DNA of 64,000 nt, taken from the NCBI RefSeq assembly GCF_004346865.1, contig NZ_SMGR01000002.1, positions 248,001 to 312,000 on the forward strand. The letters run 5' to 3'. Below, one piece after another: positions 1-8,247 of this stretch. Position numbers and translations under genes: made by a program. The notes under the pieces are model-generated. The model was not told the origin of the DNA and did no database searches. It worked only from the letters and a program-made list of their open reading frames with translations. Within the stretch, counting starts at the first letter, position 1. Every line of letters begins with the position of its first letter. The DNA comes from Shimia isoporae. Lineage in GTDB: Bacteria > Pseudomonadota > Alphaproteobacteria > Rhodobacterales > Rhodobacteraceae.

Positions 1-1421
1 AGAAACGCGATTTTTACATCAACGGTGCGTGGGTCGCCCCCGCATCCGCAAACGACTTTAATGTCATCGACCCCGCAACCGAAGAGGTTTGCGCAGTAAT
101 TTCAATTGGCGATCAAGCCGACACCGACGCCGCAGTTGCTGCCGCGCGCGCAGCTTTCCCGGCATGGGCTGCGACCCCGCTTGAAGAACGCGTCGCGCTG
201 GTCAAGAAACTCCGTGACATTTACGTGGCACGCCGTGCCGACATGGCAGAAGCCATGCGCATGGAAATGGGTGCGCCCATCGATCTGGCCATGTCAGGTC
301 AGTGGGGTTCCGGAACATGGCACCTCGACGGCTTCCTCGAAGCTCTTGAAGGCTTCGAGTTCGAATACGCGATGGGCAGCGACCGCATGCGCAAAGAACC
401 CATTGGCGTCTGCGCAATGATCACCCCGTGGAACTGGCCGATGAACCAGGTGTTCCTCAAGGCGATCCCGGCCCTTCTTGTTGGCTGCACCATGGTTCTG
501 AAACCCTCTGAAATTGCACCTTTGTCCTCCATCGTCTTCACGGAAATGATGGACGAAGCTGGCTTCCCCGCCGGTGTCTTCAATATGGTGAACGGCGACG
601 GTGTTGGTGTTGGCTCACAACTGTCAGCGCATCCTGACGTGGACATGGTCTCGTTTACCGGATCGACCCGTGCAGGCATCGCCATCTCCAAAGCCGCCGC
701 CGACAGCCTCAAGCGCGTCAGCCTCGAGCTGGGTGGCAAAGGCGCGAACCTGATCTTCGCGGATGCCGACGAAAAAGCAGTCAAACGTGGCGTGATCCAC
801 TGCATGCAAAACTCCGGTCAGTCCTGTAACGCGCCAACTCGCATGATGGTGGAAAGCGCGCGGTACGCGGAAGCGGTTGAGCAGGCCAAGGCAACAGCCG
901 AGGCTACCGCCACCGGTCCGACGACTGAGTCCGGCCGCCACATTGGCCCGGTCGTGTCCGAACTGCAGTTTAACAAGATTCAGGGACTGATCGAGACCGG
1001 CATCAAAGAAGGTGCAACTCTCGTTGCCGGCGGTCTCGGCCGTCCGGAAGGCGTAAACAAAGGCTATTACGTGCGTCCAACGGTCTTCGCAGATGTCACG
1101 CCGGACATGACGATTTACCGCGAGGAGATTTTTGGCCCTGTTCTGGCGATCACCCCTTTTGAAAACGAGGATCAGGCGGTCCAGATGGCCAACGACACGG
1201 TCTATGGCCTGACCAACTATGTTCAGACTCAGGACGACGAGAAACGGTTGCGCGTGGCTCGCCAACTGCGTTCCGGTATGGTAGAAACAAATGGCGTCAG
1301 CCGGGTGAATGGCTCGCCCTTCGGCGGCTACGGACAGTCCGGCAACGGCCGCGAAGGCGGCGAATGGGGTCTGGATGAGTTCTGCGAGATCAAGTCGATC
1401 TCCGGCGTCCCCATGAGCTAA
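1..1421 (+). CDS. Aldehyde dehydrogenase family protein (5' end outside window)
   Basis: NAD(P)-dependent oxidation of an aldehyde to its acid. The reading frame is open from base 3, where the typical N-terminus of the family appears (FYINGAWV, then DPATEE), so only a few residues are missing. The general-base glutamate lies in LELGGKGAN and the catalytic cysteine in NSGQSCNAP; the cofactor-binding GSTRAG loop and the C-terminal PFGGYGQSG motif are also present. About 473 residues are visible, normal for the family. It converges on tauC, and the two share a bidirectional terminator. The substrate cannot be told from sequence. Proximity to the taurine genes suggests, but does not show, a link to sulfoacetaldehyde or another aldehyde. 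Confidence 0.93.
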   Translation, partial: KRDFYINGAWVAPASANDFNVIDPATEEVCAVISIGDQADTDAAVAAARAAFPAWAATPLEERVALVKKLRDIYVARRADMAEAMRMEMGAPIDLAMSGQWGSGTWHLDGFLEALEGFEFEYAMGSDRMRKEPIGVCAMITPWNWPMNQVFLKAIPALLVGCTMVLKPSEIAPLSSIVFTEMMDEAGFPAGVFNMVNGDGVGVGSQLSAHPDVDMVSFTGSTRAGIAISKAAADSLKRVSLELGGKGANLIFADADEKAVKRGVIHCMQNSGQSCNAPTRMMVESARYAEAVEQAKATAEATATGPTTESGRHIGPVVSELQFNKIQGLIETGIKEGATLVAGGLGRPEGVNKGYYVRPTVFADVTPDMTIYREEIFGPVLAITPFENEDQAVQMANDTVYGLTNYVQTQDDEKRLRVARQLRSGMVETNGVSRVNGSPFGGYGQSGNGREGGEWGLDEFCEIKSISGVPMS

Positions 1422-1440
1422 TCGCCAATATCACGAACAA

Positions 1441-1477
1441 AAAACGCCGGAGGTTTTGCCTCCGGCGTTTTTTATTT
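1441..1477. terminator. Bidirectional rho-independent terminator
   Basis: A 13-bp perfect stem (1441-1453 with 1459-1471, core CGCCGGAGG) closes a 5-nt loop, with an A run on one side and a T run on the other. It therefore serves both the aldehyde dehydrogenase (plus) and tauC (minus), which converge here. Confidence 0.9.
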
Positions 1478-1494
1478 TACCAACGGCTTTCTGA

Positions 1495-2832
1495 TCAGCC
1501 TTTGCCTTTCCAAGGCACGAGGTATTTCTCTGCCCAGCGCATCAGCATGTCGATACCAAAGCCGATGATGCCGATCAGGATAATGCCCATCAGAACAATA
1601 TCCGTGTCCTGGAACTTGGACGCCGCGACGATCATCTTACCGACACCCTTTTCCGCAGCCACAAGTTCTGCGGCCACAACCGTGCCCCAGCAAACTCCCA
1701 TCGCAACACGCGCCGCAGTGAAAATCTCCGGAAGCGAGTTCGGGATAATCACATGGCGTAGGATTTGCCGCTTATTCGCACCAAGCGAATAGGCTGCATG
1801 CACTTTGGAAATTTTCACGCCGGACACGCCCGACCTCGCCCCGATGGCCATAATCCAGAGCGCTGCAAGGAATAGCAGTATAATCTTACCTTGCTCGCCA
1901 ATCCCGGCCCAGATGATCACCAGCGGAATAAGCGCAAGTGGCGGCACTGGACGCATGAATTCCACGATCGGATCAAACCAGCCACGCGCCCAATCGCTCA
2001 GACCCATGGCATAGCCAAGCGGGATGCCCACCAACGCACCGAGGGCGAAACCGACGATCACACGGAACAGCGAGTAGCTCAAATGCTCTGACAGAGTCAC
2101 ATTCTGATAGCCTTCACGGCTCACAGAAATCAGACGACGCCACACACTCTCCGGCGCGGGTAACCAGATGTTTTCCATCTGCATGCCTGTCGCCGGTGCA
2201 AAGTTCAACGTCCCCTTGTCGGTCAGCGCAACCGAGCCAAAGCCGACATCCACGTCAGTGTCGCGGTCTATTGGCTGGCCATCAATTGCAACCACTTTCG
2301 CGCCATCCTTGCGGGTGACCTCGTCGTTGCTGTCCCAGCGAAGCAACTTGCTGCGATAGCTCTGCACAACCAGCGCGTCGTTCTTGGCCACACCGTCTCC
2401 TGGCGCTACCTGCGGTTCGTCCGGCTGTTGCCCTGCCGGGTGGACAACCACGTTGACAGTGGCATCATCCGTCGATCCATCCTCGGCTTCGACCGTGTAC
2501 GTAAAGCTGGCTTCGCCAACAAAGGGTCCCGGTGCGTGTAGGAAGCGAGGCAACCACTCCGAACCGGTAAAACTGCCCCAGAATACAAAAATCAGAACAA
2601 CCGAGATTACCGAGGCCGCCTTGTTGGAGACAACCGCGCTTTCGTCGCCAAAAGTCACCGTTTTCAACGAGGTATAATCGTGCACGGGCGTCAACTGGCG
2701 CTTGATCAGTTGAAAAACGAAGAACGCCGCCAGAATGACACCGATGTATATGGCCAGATAAGGCAACGCCGAAATCACGGAAATGAAAAGCGTTACCAGT
2801 TCGCCACCAAGGTCCTTGAAAATCTGTCCCAT
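1495..2832 (-). CDS. tauC: Taurine ABC transporter permease TauC, long form with periplasmic insert
   Basis: Inner-membrane permease of the taurine importer, partner of TauA and TauB. The C-terminal part (from about residue 222, LPAPESVW, to the end) matches the TauC/SsuC permease core, with the cytoplasmic EAA loop (HAAYSLGANKRQILRHVIIP) that docks TauB. At 445 residues it is far longer than the roughly 275 of E. coli TauC. The extra N-terminal part has two hydrophobic segments (about 12-43 and 72-90) and then a hydrophilic stretch at about 100-220 that resembles a cadherin- or Ig-like beta domain (FTYTVEAEDGSTDDATV). The start lies 1 nt after the tauB stop, so translation is probably coupled. 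Confidence 0.92.
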   Translation of the reverse strand: MGQIFKDLGGELVTLFISVISALPYLAIYIGVILAAFFVFQLIKRQLTPVHDYTSLKTVTFGDESAVVSNKAASVISVVLIFVFWGSFTGSEWLPRFLHAPGPFVGEASFTYTVEAEDGSTDDATVNVVVHPAGQQPDEPQVAPGDGVAKNDALVVQSYRSKLLRWDSNDEVTRKDGAKVVAIDGQPIDRDTDVDVGFGSVALTDKGTLNFAPATGMQMENIWLPAPESVWRRLISVSREGYQNVTLSEHLSYSLFRVIVGFALGALVGIPLGYAMGLSDWARGWFDPIVEFMRPVPPLALIPLVIIWAGIGEQGKIILLFLAALWIMAIGARSGVSGVKISKVHAAYSLGANKRQILRHVIIPNSLPEIFTAARVAMGVCWGTVVAAELVAAEKGVGKMIVAASKFQDTDIVLMGIILIGIIGFGIDMLMRWAEKYLVPWKGKG

Positions 2833-2833
2833 C

Positions 2834-3640
2834 TTATGCGCTCTCCTCGGTACGGCCCATGATCTCTTCTTCCATGTTCCAGATCATGTTGAGGATCTCT
2901 TCGCGCGTTGGCGCGTATTCAGGGTGCTTTTTCACTTCGCGCAAATCCGCACCCACGCCCAAATCGGCAAATGGAAGGCGATATTCCTTGTGAATTCGCC
3001 CCGGTCGAGGCGCCATCACAATCAAACGCTCGCCCAAAAGCAGCGCCTCTTCAACAGAGTGCGTAATCAGGATGATGGTCTTCCCGGTTTCTTTCCAGAG
3101 TTTGAGAACGAGGCTCTGCATCTTCTCCCGCGTCAGCGCATCCAGCGCGCCCAGCGGCTCGTCCATCAGGATCACATCGGGGTCATTTGCCAAGCACCGC
3201 GCCAGCGCAACACGCTGCTGCATCCCGCCAGACAGTTCATAGACCATCTTTTCCTTGAAATCCTGAAGCCCGACGACATCCAGCAGGTGATCCACGATCT
3301 CTGCACTCTCTGCCTTGGGCATGCCCTTCATGTCGGGGCCAAAGCTCACGTTGTCACGCACACTCATCCACTCAAACAGTGCGCCTTGCTGGAACACCAT
3401 ACCGCGTTCGGCATCCGGTCCCTGCACCAGATGTCCGTTCATCTCGATCTGGCCTTCGGTGGGAGCGAGAAAGCCCGCCACAATGTTCAGCAACGTCGTT
3501 TTACCGCAGCCTGACGGCCCCAGCACACTCAGCAATTCGCCCTGCTTCAGATCAAGGCTTACGTCCTTGAGCGCCTGAACATGCCCGCCGTTGGGCAAAT
3601 CAAAGCGCATGGACAGACTCTGTATTGATAATCCAGTCAT
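2834..3640 (-). CDS. tauB: Taurine ABC transporter ATP-binding protein TauB
   Basis: ATPase that powers taurine import. It has Walker A (GPSGCGKTT), Q-loop, ABC signature (LSGGMQQR), Walker B (VILMDEPLGALD) and the H-loop (ITHS). The chosen ATG at 3640 follows an AAGG-type ribosome site and gives 268 residues, the usual size. A longer frame opening with TTG at 3718 would start inside the tauA-tauB terminator hairpin and is rejected. The C-terminal extension after the H-loop is typical of nitrate/sulfonate/taurine ATPases. It is the second gene of tauABC and is probably transcribed at a lower level than tauA because of the hairpin before it. Confidence 0.94.
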   Translation of the reverse strand: MTGLSIQSLSMRFDLPNGGHVQALKDVSLDLKQGELLSVLGPSGCGKTTLLNIVAGFLAPTEGQIEMNGHLVQGPDAERGMVFQQGALFEWMSVRDNVSFGPDMKGMPKAESAEIVDHLLDVVGLQDFKEKMVYELSGGMQQRVALARCLANDPDVILMDEPLGALDALTREKMQSLVLKLWKETGKTIILITHSVEEALLLGERLIVMAPRPGRIHKEYRLPFADLGVGADLREVKKHPEYAPTREEILNMIWNMEEEIMGRTEESA

Positions 3641-3716
3641 GGTCCCTATCGGTCCTTCCGCCCAAAATCCCCTCGGGCGCGACGGTTTACCCGCCTGTTG
3701 CTTTTTGTGTGGTTTC

Positions 3717-3750
3717 AAAAAAGGCCGGGCACGCCGTACGCGCCCGGCCT
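3717..3750 (-). terminator. Hairpin with U tract between tauA and tauB (attenuator)
   Basis: On the minus strand a 9-bp stem (AGGCCGGGC, 3722-3730, with 3742-3750) is followed directly by six Ts (3717-3722 read in reverse). It lies after the tauA stop and before the tauB start. It is a partial terminator of the kind that leaves the binding protein in excess over permease and ATPase. Confidence 0.75.
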
Positions 3751-3767
3751 GTTGTCAAATGTCTGGC

Positions 3768-4769
3768 TTACATGCCTTTCGCTGCTTCCAACGGACCGGT
3801 GTTCACGGTGCCGTCATAGCTGTCCAGCGCGCTCGGGATCGAACCGGCACCCACAAAGACGCCTGCGACGCCCTTCATGAATTCCTGTGCCGTGCCACCG
3901 AACCATGCGCCGCCAAGCTGCTCGTCAATGGTCGGGAACTTGAAGGTTGCAAGCGTCGCGGCTGTACCTTCTTCGTCCATACCCGCGTCCTTGGCGATCA
4001 CTGGCAGCATTTTCGCGCGGTTTGCTTCATCGGCCCACATCGCGTTTGCATCCGCAGTTACTTTCAGGAACTTGGCAAGCATGTCGCCTTCTTCAGCAAT
4101 GAAAGAAGCCGGCGCGGTTGTGGCGTCAAACACCAGAATGCCCAGCTCTTCTTTCTCTGCGCCGGTCAGAAGCACGTTGCCGTGTTCTTTCATGCGGCGC
4201 AGTGCGCCACCCCAGCCGCAGGCCATGTCCAGCGAACCCTGTGCCAACGCCGCTGCACCTTCTGCAGGGGCCATATCCACAACTTCCATGCCGGCGACAT
4301 CAACGCCAAAGTGGTTCATCTGGCTCAGGAAGCCATAGTGTGCTGCAGTACCCAGCGGCACGGCCACTTTCTTGCCAGCCAGTTCACCCGCGCTGTCCTT
4401 GTCGATCTCGAGACCCGAAGCCACAACGCAGTTGTCGTTGTCAGAGTAGCTAACCGCAACGTCTACGATCTGGATATCCTGACCGGCAGAGGCCGCAACC
4501 ACGAAGGGCGGCACGCCCTGGCTTACAGAAATCTGTACATCGCCCGACGCCATTGCCGCGCTCATCGCGGTACCGGTGTCAAAGCTCACCCAGTTGATCT
4601 TGGTACCCAGAGCTTCTTCATAGGTGCCCATTTGCTTCGCATACTGGAACGGCATCGGCCATTCGAGGAAGTACGCCACGGTGATTTCCGCTTGGGCAGC
4701 CTGCGCACCAGCCATCATTGCTGCTGCCGCTACGGCGCCCGTCAGAGTCCGTTTCAATGTCATCTTCAT
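3768..4769 (-). CDS. tauA: Taurine ABC transporter periplasmic binding protein TauA
   Basis: Periplasmic receptor that delivers taurine to TauBC. A signal peptide is clear (MKMTLKR, hydrophobic Ala-rich core, cleavage about AQA-EI), followed by the start of the mature family (ITVAYFLEWPMPF). The length of 333 is normal. A GGGAG ribosome site precedes two close ATGs (4769 and 4763); either could be used, and the upstream one is given. It is the first gene of the tauABC operon, divergent from tpa over a 413-bp intergenic region, with an attenuator hairpin directly downstream. Confidence 0.95.
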   Translation of the reverse strand: MKMTLKRTLTGAVAAAAMMAGAQAAQAEITVAYFLEWPMPFQYAKQMGTYEEALGTKINWVSFDTGTAMSAAMASGDVQISVSQGVPPFVVAASAGQDIQIVDVAVSYSDNDNCVVASGLEIDKDSAGELAGKKVAVPLGTAAHYGFLSQMNHFGVDVAGMEVVDMAPAEGAAALAQGSLDMACGWGGALRRMKEHGNVLLTGAEKEELGILVFDATTAPASFIAEEGDMLAKFLKVTADANAMWADEANRAKMLPVIAKDAGMDEEGTAATLATFKFPTIDEQLGGAWFGGTAQEFMKGVAGVFVGAGSIPSALDSYDGTVNTGPLEAAKGM

Positions 4770-5182
4770 TTTCTCCCGTTGTCATTTTTGGTGCCGTTCA
4801 AGTCCGGTCCCCAATGGGTGCAGAGAGGGTCTTGTCGCCCTTTGTCACTCAACCGGCTTCACGCGCCATCTTCATTCGGAGCGGAAATCTGTGCCCCGAT
4901 CAATGATTTTTTGTGCACCTGTCACAGTTATTTTACCGCACAAACTTGCATCAAAGCCGCCTAGCGTTCTAAATTTTTACCTTTTAATCAACATGTTAAC
5001 AGCTCTCGAAGCTAACCCAAGGGCAGCACACCGTCTTTTTTGGATATACATTGGCATCTTATCTGGCCCTATAATGTCGCTTGAAAAACTCGCGAGGATA
5101 TCGTGCAAACTAGCGCAACATCCCCTTACGGGGATTCTCACATTTCTATGATCTCCGCACAGAGAATACAGGAGGGTCCACC
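4770..5182. promoter_or_regulatory. Divergent tauA / tpa control region
   Basis: This 413-bp gene-free stretch holds the promoters for tauABC (leftward) and tpa (rightward). A TATAAT-like box is at 5070-5075. A weak match to the TauR box (CCGGACTTGA on the minus strand, 4798-4807) lies just before tauA. A small hairpin (ATCCCC / GGGGAT, 5120-5135) is in the tpa leader, and a strong ribosome site (AGGAGGG) precedes tpa. No coding potential was recognised. Confidence 0.6.
5040..5072 (+). promoter_or_regulatory. Possible TauR operator before tpa
   Basis: CTGGCCCTAT at 5063-5072 matches the motif seen before xsc and tauR. A degenerate partner (TTGGATATAC, 5040-5049) begins 23 bp upstream, the same spacing as before xsc. 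The downstream half overlaps a TATAAT box. The partner is weak, so this is tentative. Confidence 0.4.
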
Positions 5183-6583
5183 ATGGACGGCACACTGAAA
5201 GAGAACGACCTGAGCCACGTGGTGAGCGCCGACAAGGCACACGTCTGGCACCATTTGGTACAGCACAAACCTTTCGAAACCAGTGATCCCCGCATTATCA
5301 TCGAGGGCAAAGGGATGCGCGTCTGGGATCAAAACGGCAAAGAGTACATTGACGCCGTTTCCGGAGCGGTTTGGACCGTTAATGTCGGCTACGGCCGCGA
5401 ACGTATCGCCAATGCCGTGCACGCAAACCTTATGAAAATGTGCTATTTCGCAAACGCCGCCGGCAACGTCCCCGGCGCTCTTTATGCCGAAAAGCTGATC
5501 GAAAAGATGCCGGGCATGAGCCGCGTCTACTATTGCAACTCGGGTTCCGAGGCCAACGAGAAAGCCTTCAAGCTTGTCCGCCAGATCGCTCACAAAAAAT
5601 ACGGCGGCAAAAAGACCAAGATCCTGTATCGCGACCGTGACTATCACGGCTCGACCCTTGCGGCGATGTCCGCAGGCGGTCAGGACGAACGGAACGCGCA
5701 ATATGGCCCCTTCGCGCCGGACTTCGTACGCGTGCCGCACTGCATGGAGTATCGCAAGGACGAACTCGGACTCGGGCATTTGTCCGGTCGTGAATTCGGC
5801 ATCGCCGCGGCAAACCAGATCGAGGAAGTAATCCTCCGCGAAGGTCCAGAAACTGTTGGAGCCCTGTGTCTGGAGCCCGTAACGGCAGGCGGCGGCGTTA
5901 TCACTCCGCCCGAAGGATATTGGGAACGCGTGCAGGAAATCTGCAAAGAATACAATGTACTGCTTCACATCGACGAGGTCGTCTGTGGCATCGGGCGCAC
6001 TGGAACCCACTGGTTCGGGTATCAGCACTACGGTATCAAACCGGATTTCGTCACGATGGCCAAAGGCGTGGCCTCCGGTTATGCCGCGATCTCTTGCATG
6101 GTGACCACCGAAGAGGTCTTCGAGATGTTCAAATCCGACCCGTCGGACAAGCTGGACCACTTCCGCGACATCTCTACATTCGGCGGCTGTACGGCAGGGC
6201 CCGCGGCGGCGCTGGAGAACATGGCGATCATCGAAGAAGAGGGTCTGCTGGAAAACTGCGCGACAATGGGCGAGCGCATGATGGGCAACCTCAAAGCCTT
6301 GATGGAGAAGCACGAGGTCATCGGCGACGTGCGGGGCAAAGGTCTGTTCCTCGGGTGTGAACTGGTCAAAGATCGCGAAACCAAAGAACCCGTGGACGAA
6401 GCCCAGATCGCAGCCGTTGTTGGCGACTGTGGCGCTCAGGGTGTCATTATCGGCGCAGCCAACCGCTCTGTCCCCGGTCGGAACAACGTCATCGCCTTCT
6501 CACCGGCCCTGATTGCAACCGCTGCGGACATCGATGCAATCACCGACGCCGTCGACAACGCGCTGACCAAAGTGTTCGGATAA
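5183..6583 (+). CDS. tpa: Taurine:pyruvate aminotransferase
   Basis: PLP enzyme (class III aminotransferase) that moves the amino group of taurine to pyruvate, giving sulfoacetaldehyde and alanine: the first catabolic step in the cytoplasm. Visible features are the YCNSGSEANE phosphate-binding loop, the cofactor aspartate in LLHIDEVVCGIGRTG, and the Schiff-base lysine in TMAKGVASG (about K294). The 466 residues match the family. The start is fixed by AGGAGGG, 8 nt before the ATG. It diverges from tauABC and is followed by a hairpin and then tauR. Other class III aminotransferases look similar, but the tau/xsc context makes taurine the likely substrate. Confidence 0.94.
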   Translation: MDGTLKENDLSHVVSADKAHVWHHLVQHKPFETSDPRIIIEGKGMRVWDQNGKEYIDAVSGAVWTVNVGYGRERIANAVHANLMKMCYFANAAGNVPGALYAEKLIEKMPGMSRVYYCNSGSEANEKAFKLVRQIAHKKYGGKKTKILYRDRDYHGSTLAAMSAGGQDERNAQYGPFAPDFVRVPHCMEYRKDELGLGHLSGREFGIAAANQIEEVILREGPETVGALCLEPVTAGGGVITPPEGYWERVQEICKEYNVLLHIDEVVCGIGRTGTHWFGYQHYGIKPDFVTMAKGVASGYAAISCMVTTEEVFEMFKSDPSDKLDHFRDISTFGGCTAGPAAALENMAIIEEEGLLENCATMGERMMGNLKALMEKHEVIGDVRGKGLFLGCELVKDRETKEPVDEAQIAAVVGDCGAQGVIIGAANRSVPGRNNVIAFSPALIATAADIDAITDAVDNALTKVFG

Positions 6584-6590
6584 CCTAACC

Positions 6591-6616
6591 GGGTGCGCCG
6601 GACAACCTGCGCACCC
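6591..6616 (+). terminator. Stem-loop after tpa, no T tract
   Basis: GGGTGCGC (6591-6598) pairs with GCGCACCC (6609-6616), just after the tpa stop and before the tauR operator. Without a T tract it may be a weak terminator or a processing/stability element. Confidence 0.45.
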
Positions 6617-6623
6617 AACCAAA

Positions 6624-6655
6624 ATCAAGCCAGTTTACTCTCGCCATAAGTCCAG
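6624..6655 (-). promoter_or_regulatory. TauR operator upstream of tauR (direct repeats)
   Basis: On the minus strand CTGGACTTAT (6655-6646) and CTGGCTTGAT (6633-6624) are in direct orientation, starts 22 bp apart. I recall the motif published for Rhodobacter capsulatus TauR as CTGGACYTAA. The position 15 bp before the tauR ATG suggests autoregulation. Confidence 0.6.
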
Positions 6656-6670
6656 TATACCTTCACGCTC

Positions 6671-8131
6671 ATGGCGATTTCAGTCGAAACCTTCTTCCTC
6701 TCTCCTGGCTTTCAGGGCACCCTTCAGGCCCAAATCCAACAATTGATCGCAGAAGGCATTCTGTCTGGCCGCTTCCGGAGAGGTGAGAAACTGCCGTCGT
6801 CGCGCAAGCTTGCGACACACCTGGGCGTCAGCCGCATCACTGTGACCCTCGCATATACCGAACTTCTTGCGAACGATTACCTGACCTCACGCGGCCGCTC
6901 CGGCTACTACGTATCCGACAACGCTCCGGTGCCACCATCTTTCACACCTCCGAAACACCGCGAAGACAGCATCGACTGGACCCGCGCACTTGGCAGGCGC
7001 TACACCGGCGGAGACACCCCTGAAAAACCTCAAGACTGGGCGACCTATCGCTTCCCTTTTGTATACGGCCAAACCGACCCTTCGCTTTTCGATCACACCA
7101 ATTGGCGGCTCTGCGCCCTTCAGGCTCTCGGCCAGAAAGACTTCACCGCACTGACATCGGACTACTATGATCAGGACGATCCGCGTCTGGTGGAATTCAT
7201 TGCGCGCAACACGCTTCCACGACGCGGCATCATCGCCCGACCCGAAGAGATTCTCATCACGCTCGGCGCGCAAAATGCACTCTGGATCGCCGCTCAGATC
7301 CTTTTGACCCAACGCCGTACGGCCGCGATCGAAAACCCCTGCTATCACGCCCTGCGGGACATTCTGAATCAGTCCCGCTGTCACGTAGAGCCTGTAAATG
7401 TTGACCCTGACGGTCTCAACCCTGCTGAAATACCGGCCGAAACCGACGTGATCTTTACCACGCCAAGCCACCAATGCCCCACCACAGCGACGATGCCTTT
7501 GCTACGCCGCAACGCCCTGTTGGAACGCGCCAGAGAAATCGACGCGCTGATCGTTGAAGACGACTACGAATTCGAAATGTCCTTCGGAGATTCTCCTTCT
7601 CCAGCCCTCAAATCCCTCGATACAGAAGGCCGCGTGATCTATGTCGGCAGCTTTTCCAAGTCGCTCTTTCCTGGCTTGCGACTTGGGTATCTCGTCGGGT
7701 CAGAGTCTTTCATCCGCGAAGCCCGAGCACTCCGCGCCTCCGTCTTGCGCCATCCTCCGGGCCACATCCAGCGCACTGCGGCCTACTTCCTGTCACTCGG
7801 ACATTACGACGCCCTGATCCGCCGACTGCGTAAAACGCTCAAGCACCGCCGCGGGGTAATGCAGGACGCCATCAAGGAGCATGGTTTGACAATTGCGGGG
7901 GCTGACGCGTTCGGTGGCTCTTCTTTCTGGATGCAATCGAACCGAAACTTGAACTCGCACGAACTCGCCCATAAGCTGCAAAACGAAAGCGTTTTGATCG
8001 AACCGGGGCAGTCTTTCTTTGCCACCGCCAATCCGCCGCAGAATTTCTATCGCCTCGGCTATAGCTCTATTCCGGCGGAACGTATCCCTGAAGGGATTGC
8101 CCGTATCGCCAGAATCCAGAACAGCCTCTGA
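6671..8131 (+). CDS. tauR: Taurine-responsive MocR/GntR-type regulator TauR
   Basis: Transcriptional regulator of the MocR subfamily. An N-terminal winged helix of the GntR type (about residues 12-80, with GEKLPSSRKLATHLGVSR as recognition helix region) is fused to a class I aminotransferase-like domain that binds PLP (lysine in GSFSKSLFPGLRLGY, about K330; DDYEFE aspartate loop). The 486 residues are normal for the family. It lies between tpa and xsc. Known relatives activate taurine genes, probably in response to a taurine-PLP adduct. The ATG at 6671 has only a weak ribosome site, which fits low expression. Confidence 0.93.
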   Translation: MAISVETFFLSPGFQGTLQAQIQQLIAEGILSGRFRRGEKLPSSRKLATHLGVSRITVTLAYTELLANDYLTSRGRSGYYVSDNAPVPPSFTPPKHREDSIDWTRALGRRYTGGDTPEKPQDWATYRFPFVYGQTDPSLFDHTNWRLCALQALGQKDFTALTSDYYDQDDPRLVEFIARNTLPRRGIIARPEEILITLGAQNALWIAAQILLTQRRTAAIENPCYHALRDILNQSRCHVEPVNVDPDGLNPAEIPAETDVIFTTPSHQCPTTATMPLLRRNALLERAREIDALIVEDDYEFEMSFGDSPSPALKSLDTEGRVIYVGSFSKSLFPGLRLGYLVGSESFIREARALRASVLRHPPGHIQRTAAYFLSLGHYDALIRRLRKTLKHRRGVMQDAIKEHGLTIAGADAFGGSSFWMQSNRNLNSHELAHKLQNESVLIEPGQSFFATANPPQNFYRLGYSSIPAERIPEGIARIARIQNSL

Positions 8132-8132
8132 T

Positions 8133-8165
8133 CTGGACCCATGCAGCGCTAACAACTGGCCCTAA
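8133..8165 (+). promoter_or_regulatory. TauR operator upstream of xsc (direct repeats)
   Basis: CTGGACCCAT (8133-8142) and CTGGCCCTAA (8156-8165) are direct repeats with starts 23 bp apart, beginning 1 nt after the tauR stop. They match the pair before tauR and imply that xsc-pta has its own TauR-dependent promoter. Confidence 0.6.
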
Positions 8166-8247
8166 CGCGACTTCGCGCTGACCCGTAATTTCGCCACCAA
8201 ACCCCGCGCGCGCGACGCGCGTCTTTACGTATTCAGGAGGCTCCCCC

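Noticed and set aside
3591-4964. 457-residue plus-strand frame across tauA
   Set aside because: Antisense shadow of tauA/tauB in a GC-rich genome: rich in Cys/His/Arg, no ribosome site or domain, while tauA is certain.
4983-4998. CtrA-like site (TTAA pair) in the tauA-tpa gap
   Set aside because: The TTAA half-sites are 8 nt apart, not 7, and the context does not suggest cell-cycle control.
5138-6313. 391-residue minus-strand frame over tpa
   Set aside because: Mirror frame of a clear aminotransferase gene; no family resemblance.
8209-8225. GC-rich palindrome (GACGCGCGTC) before xsc as a terminator
   Set aside because: Alternating CG tract with several equivalent pairings and only a short T run; cannot be told from composition.
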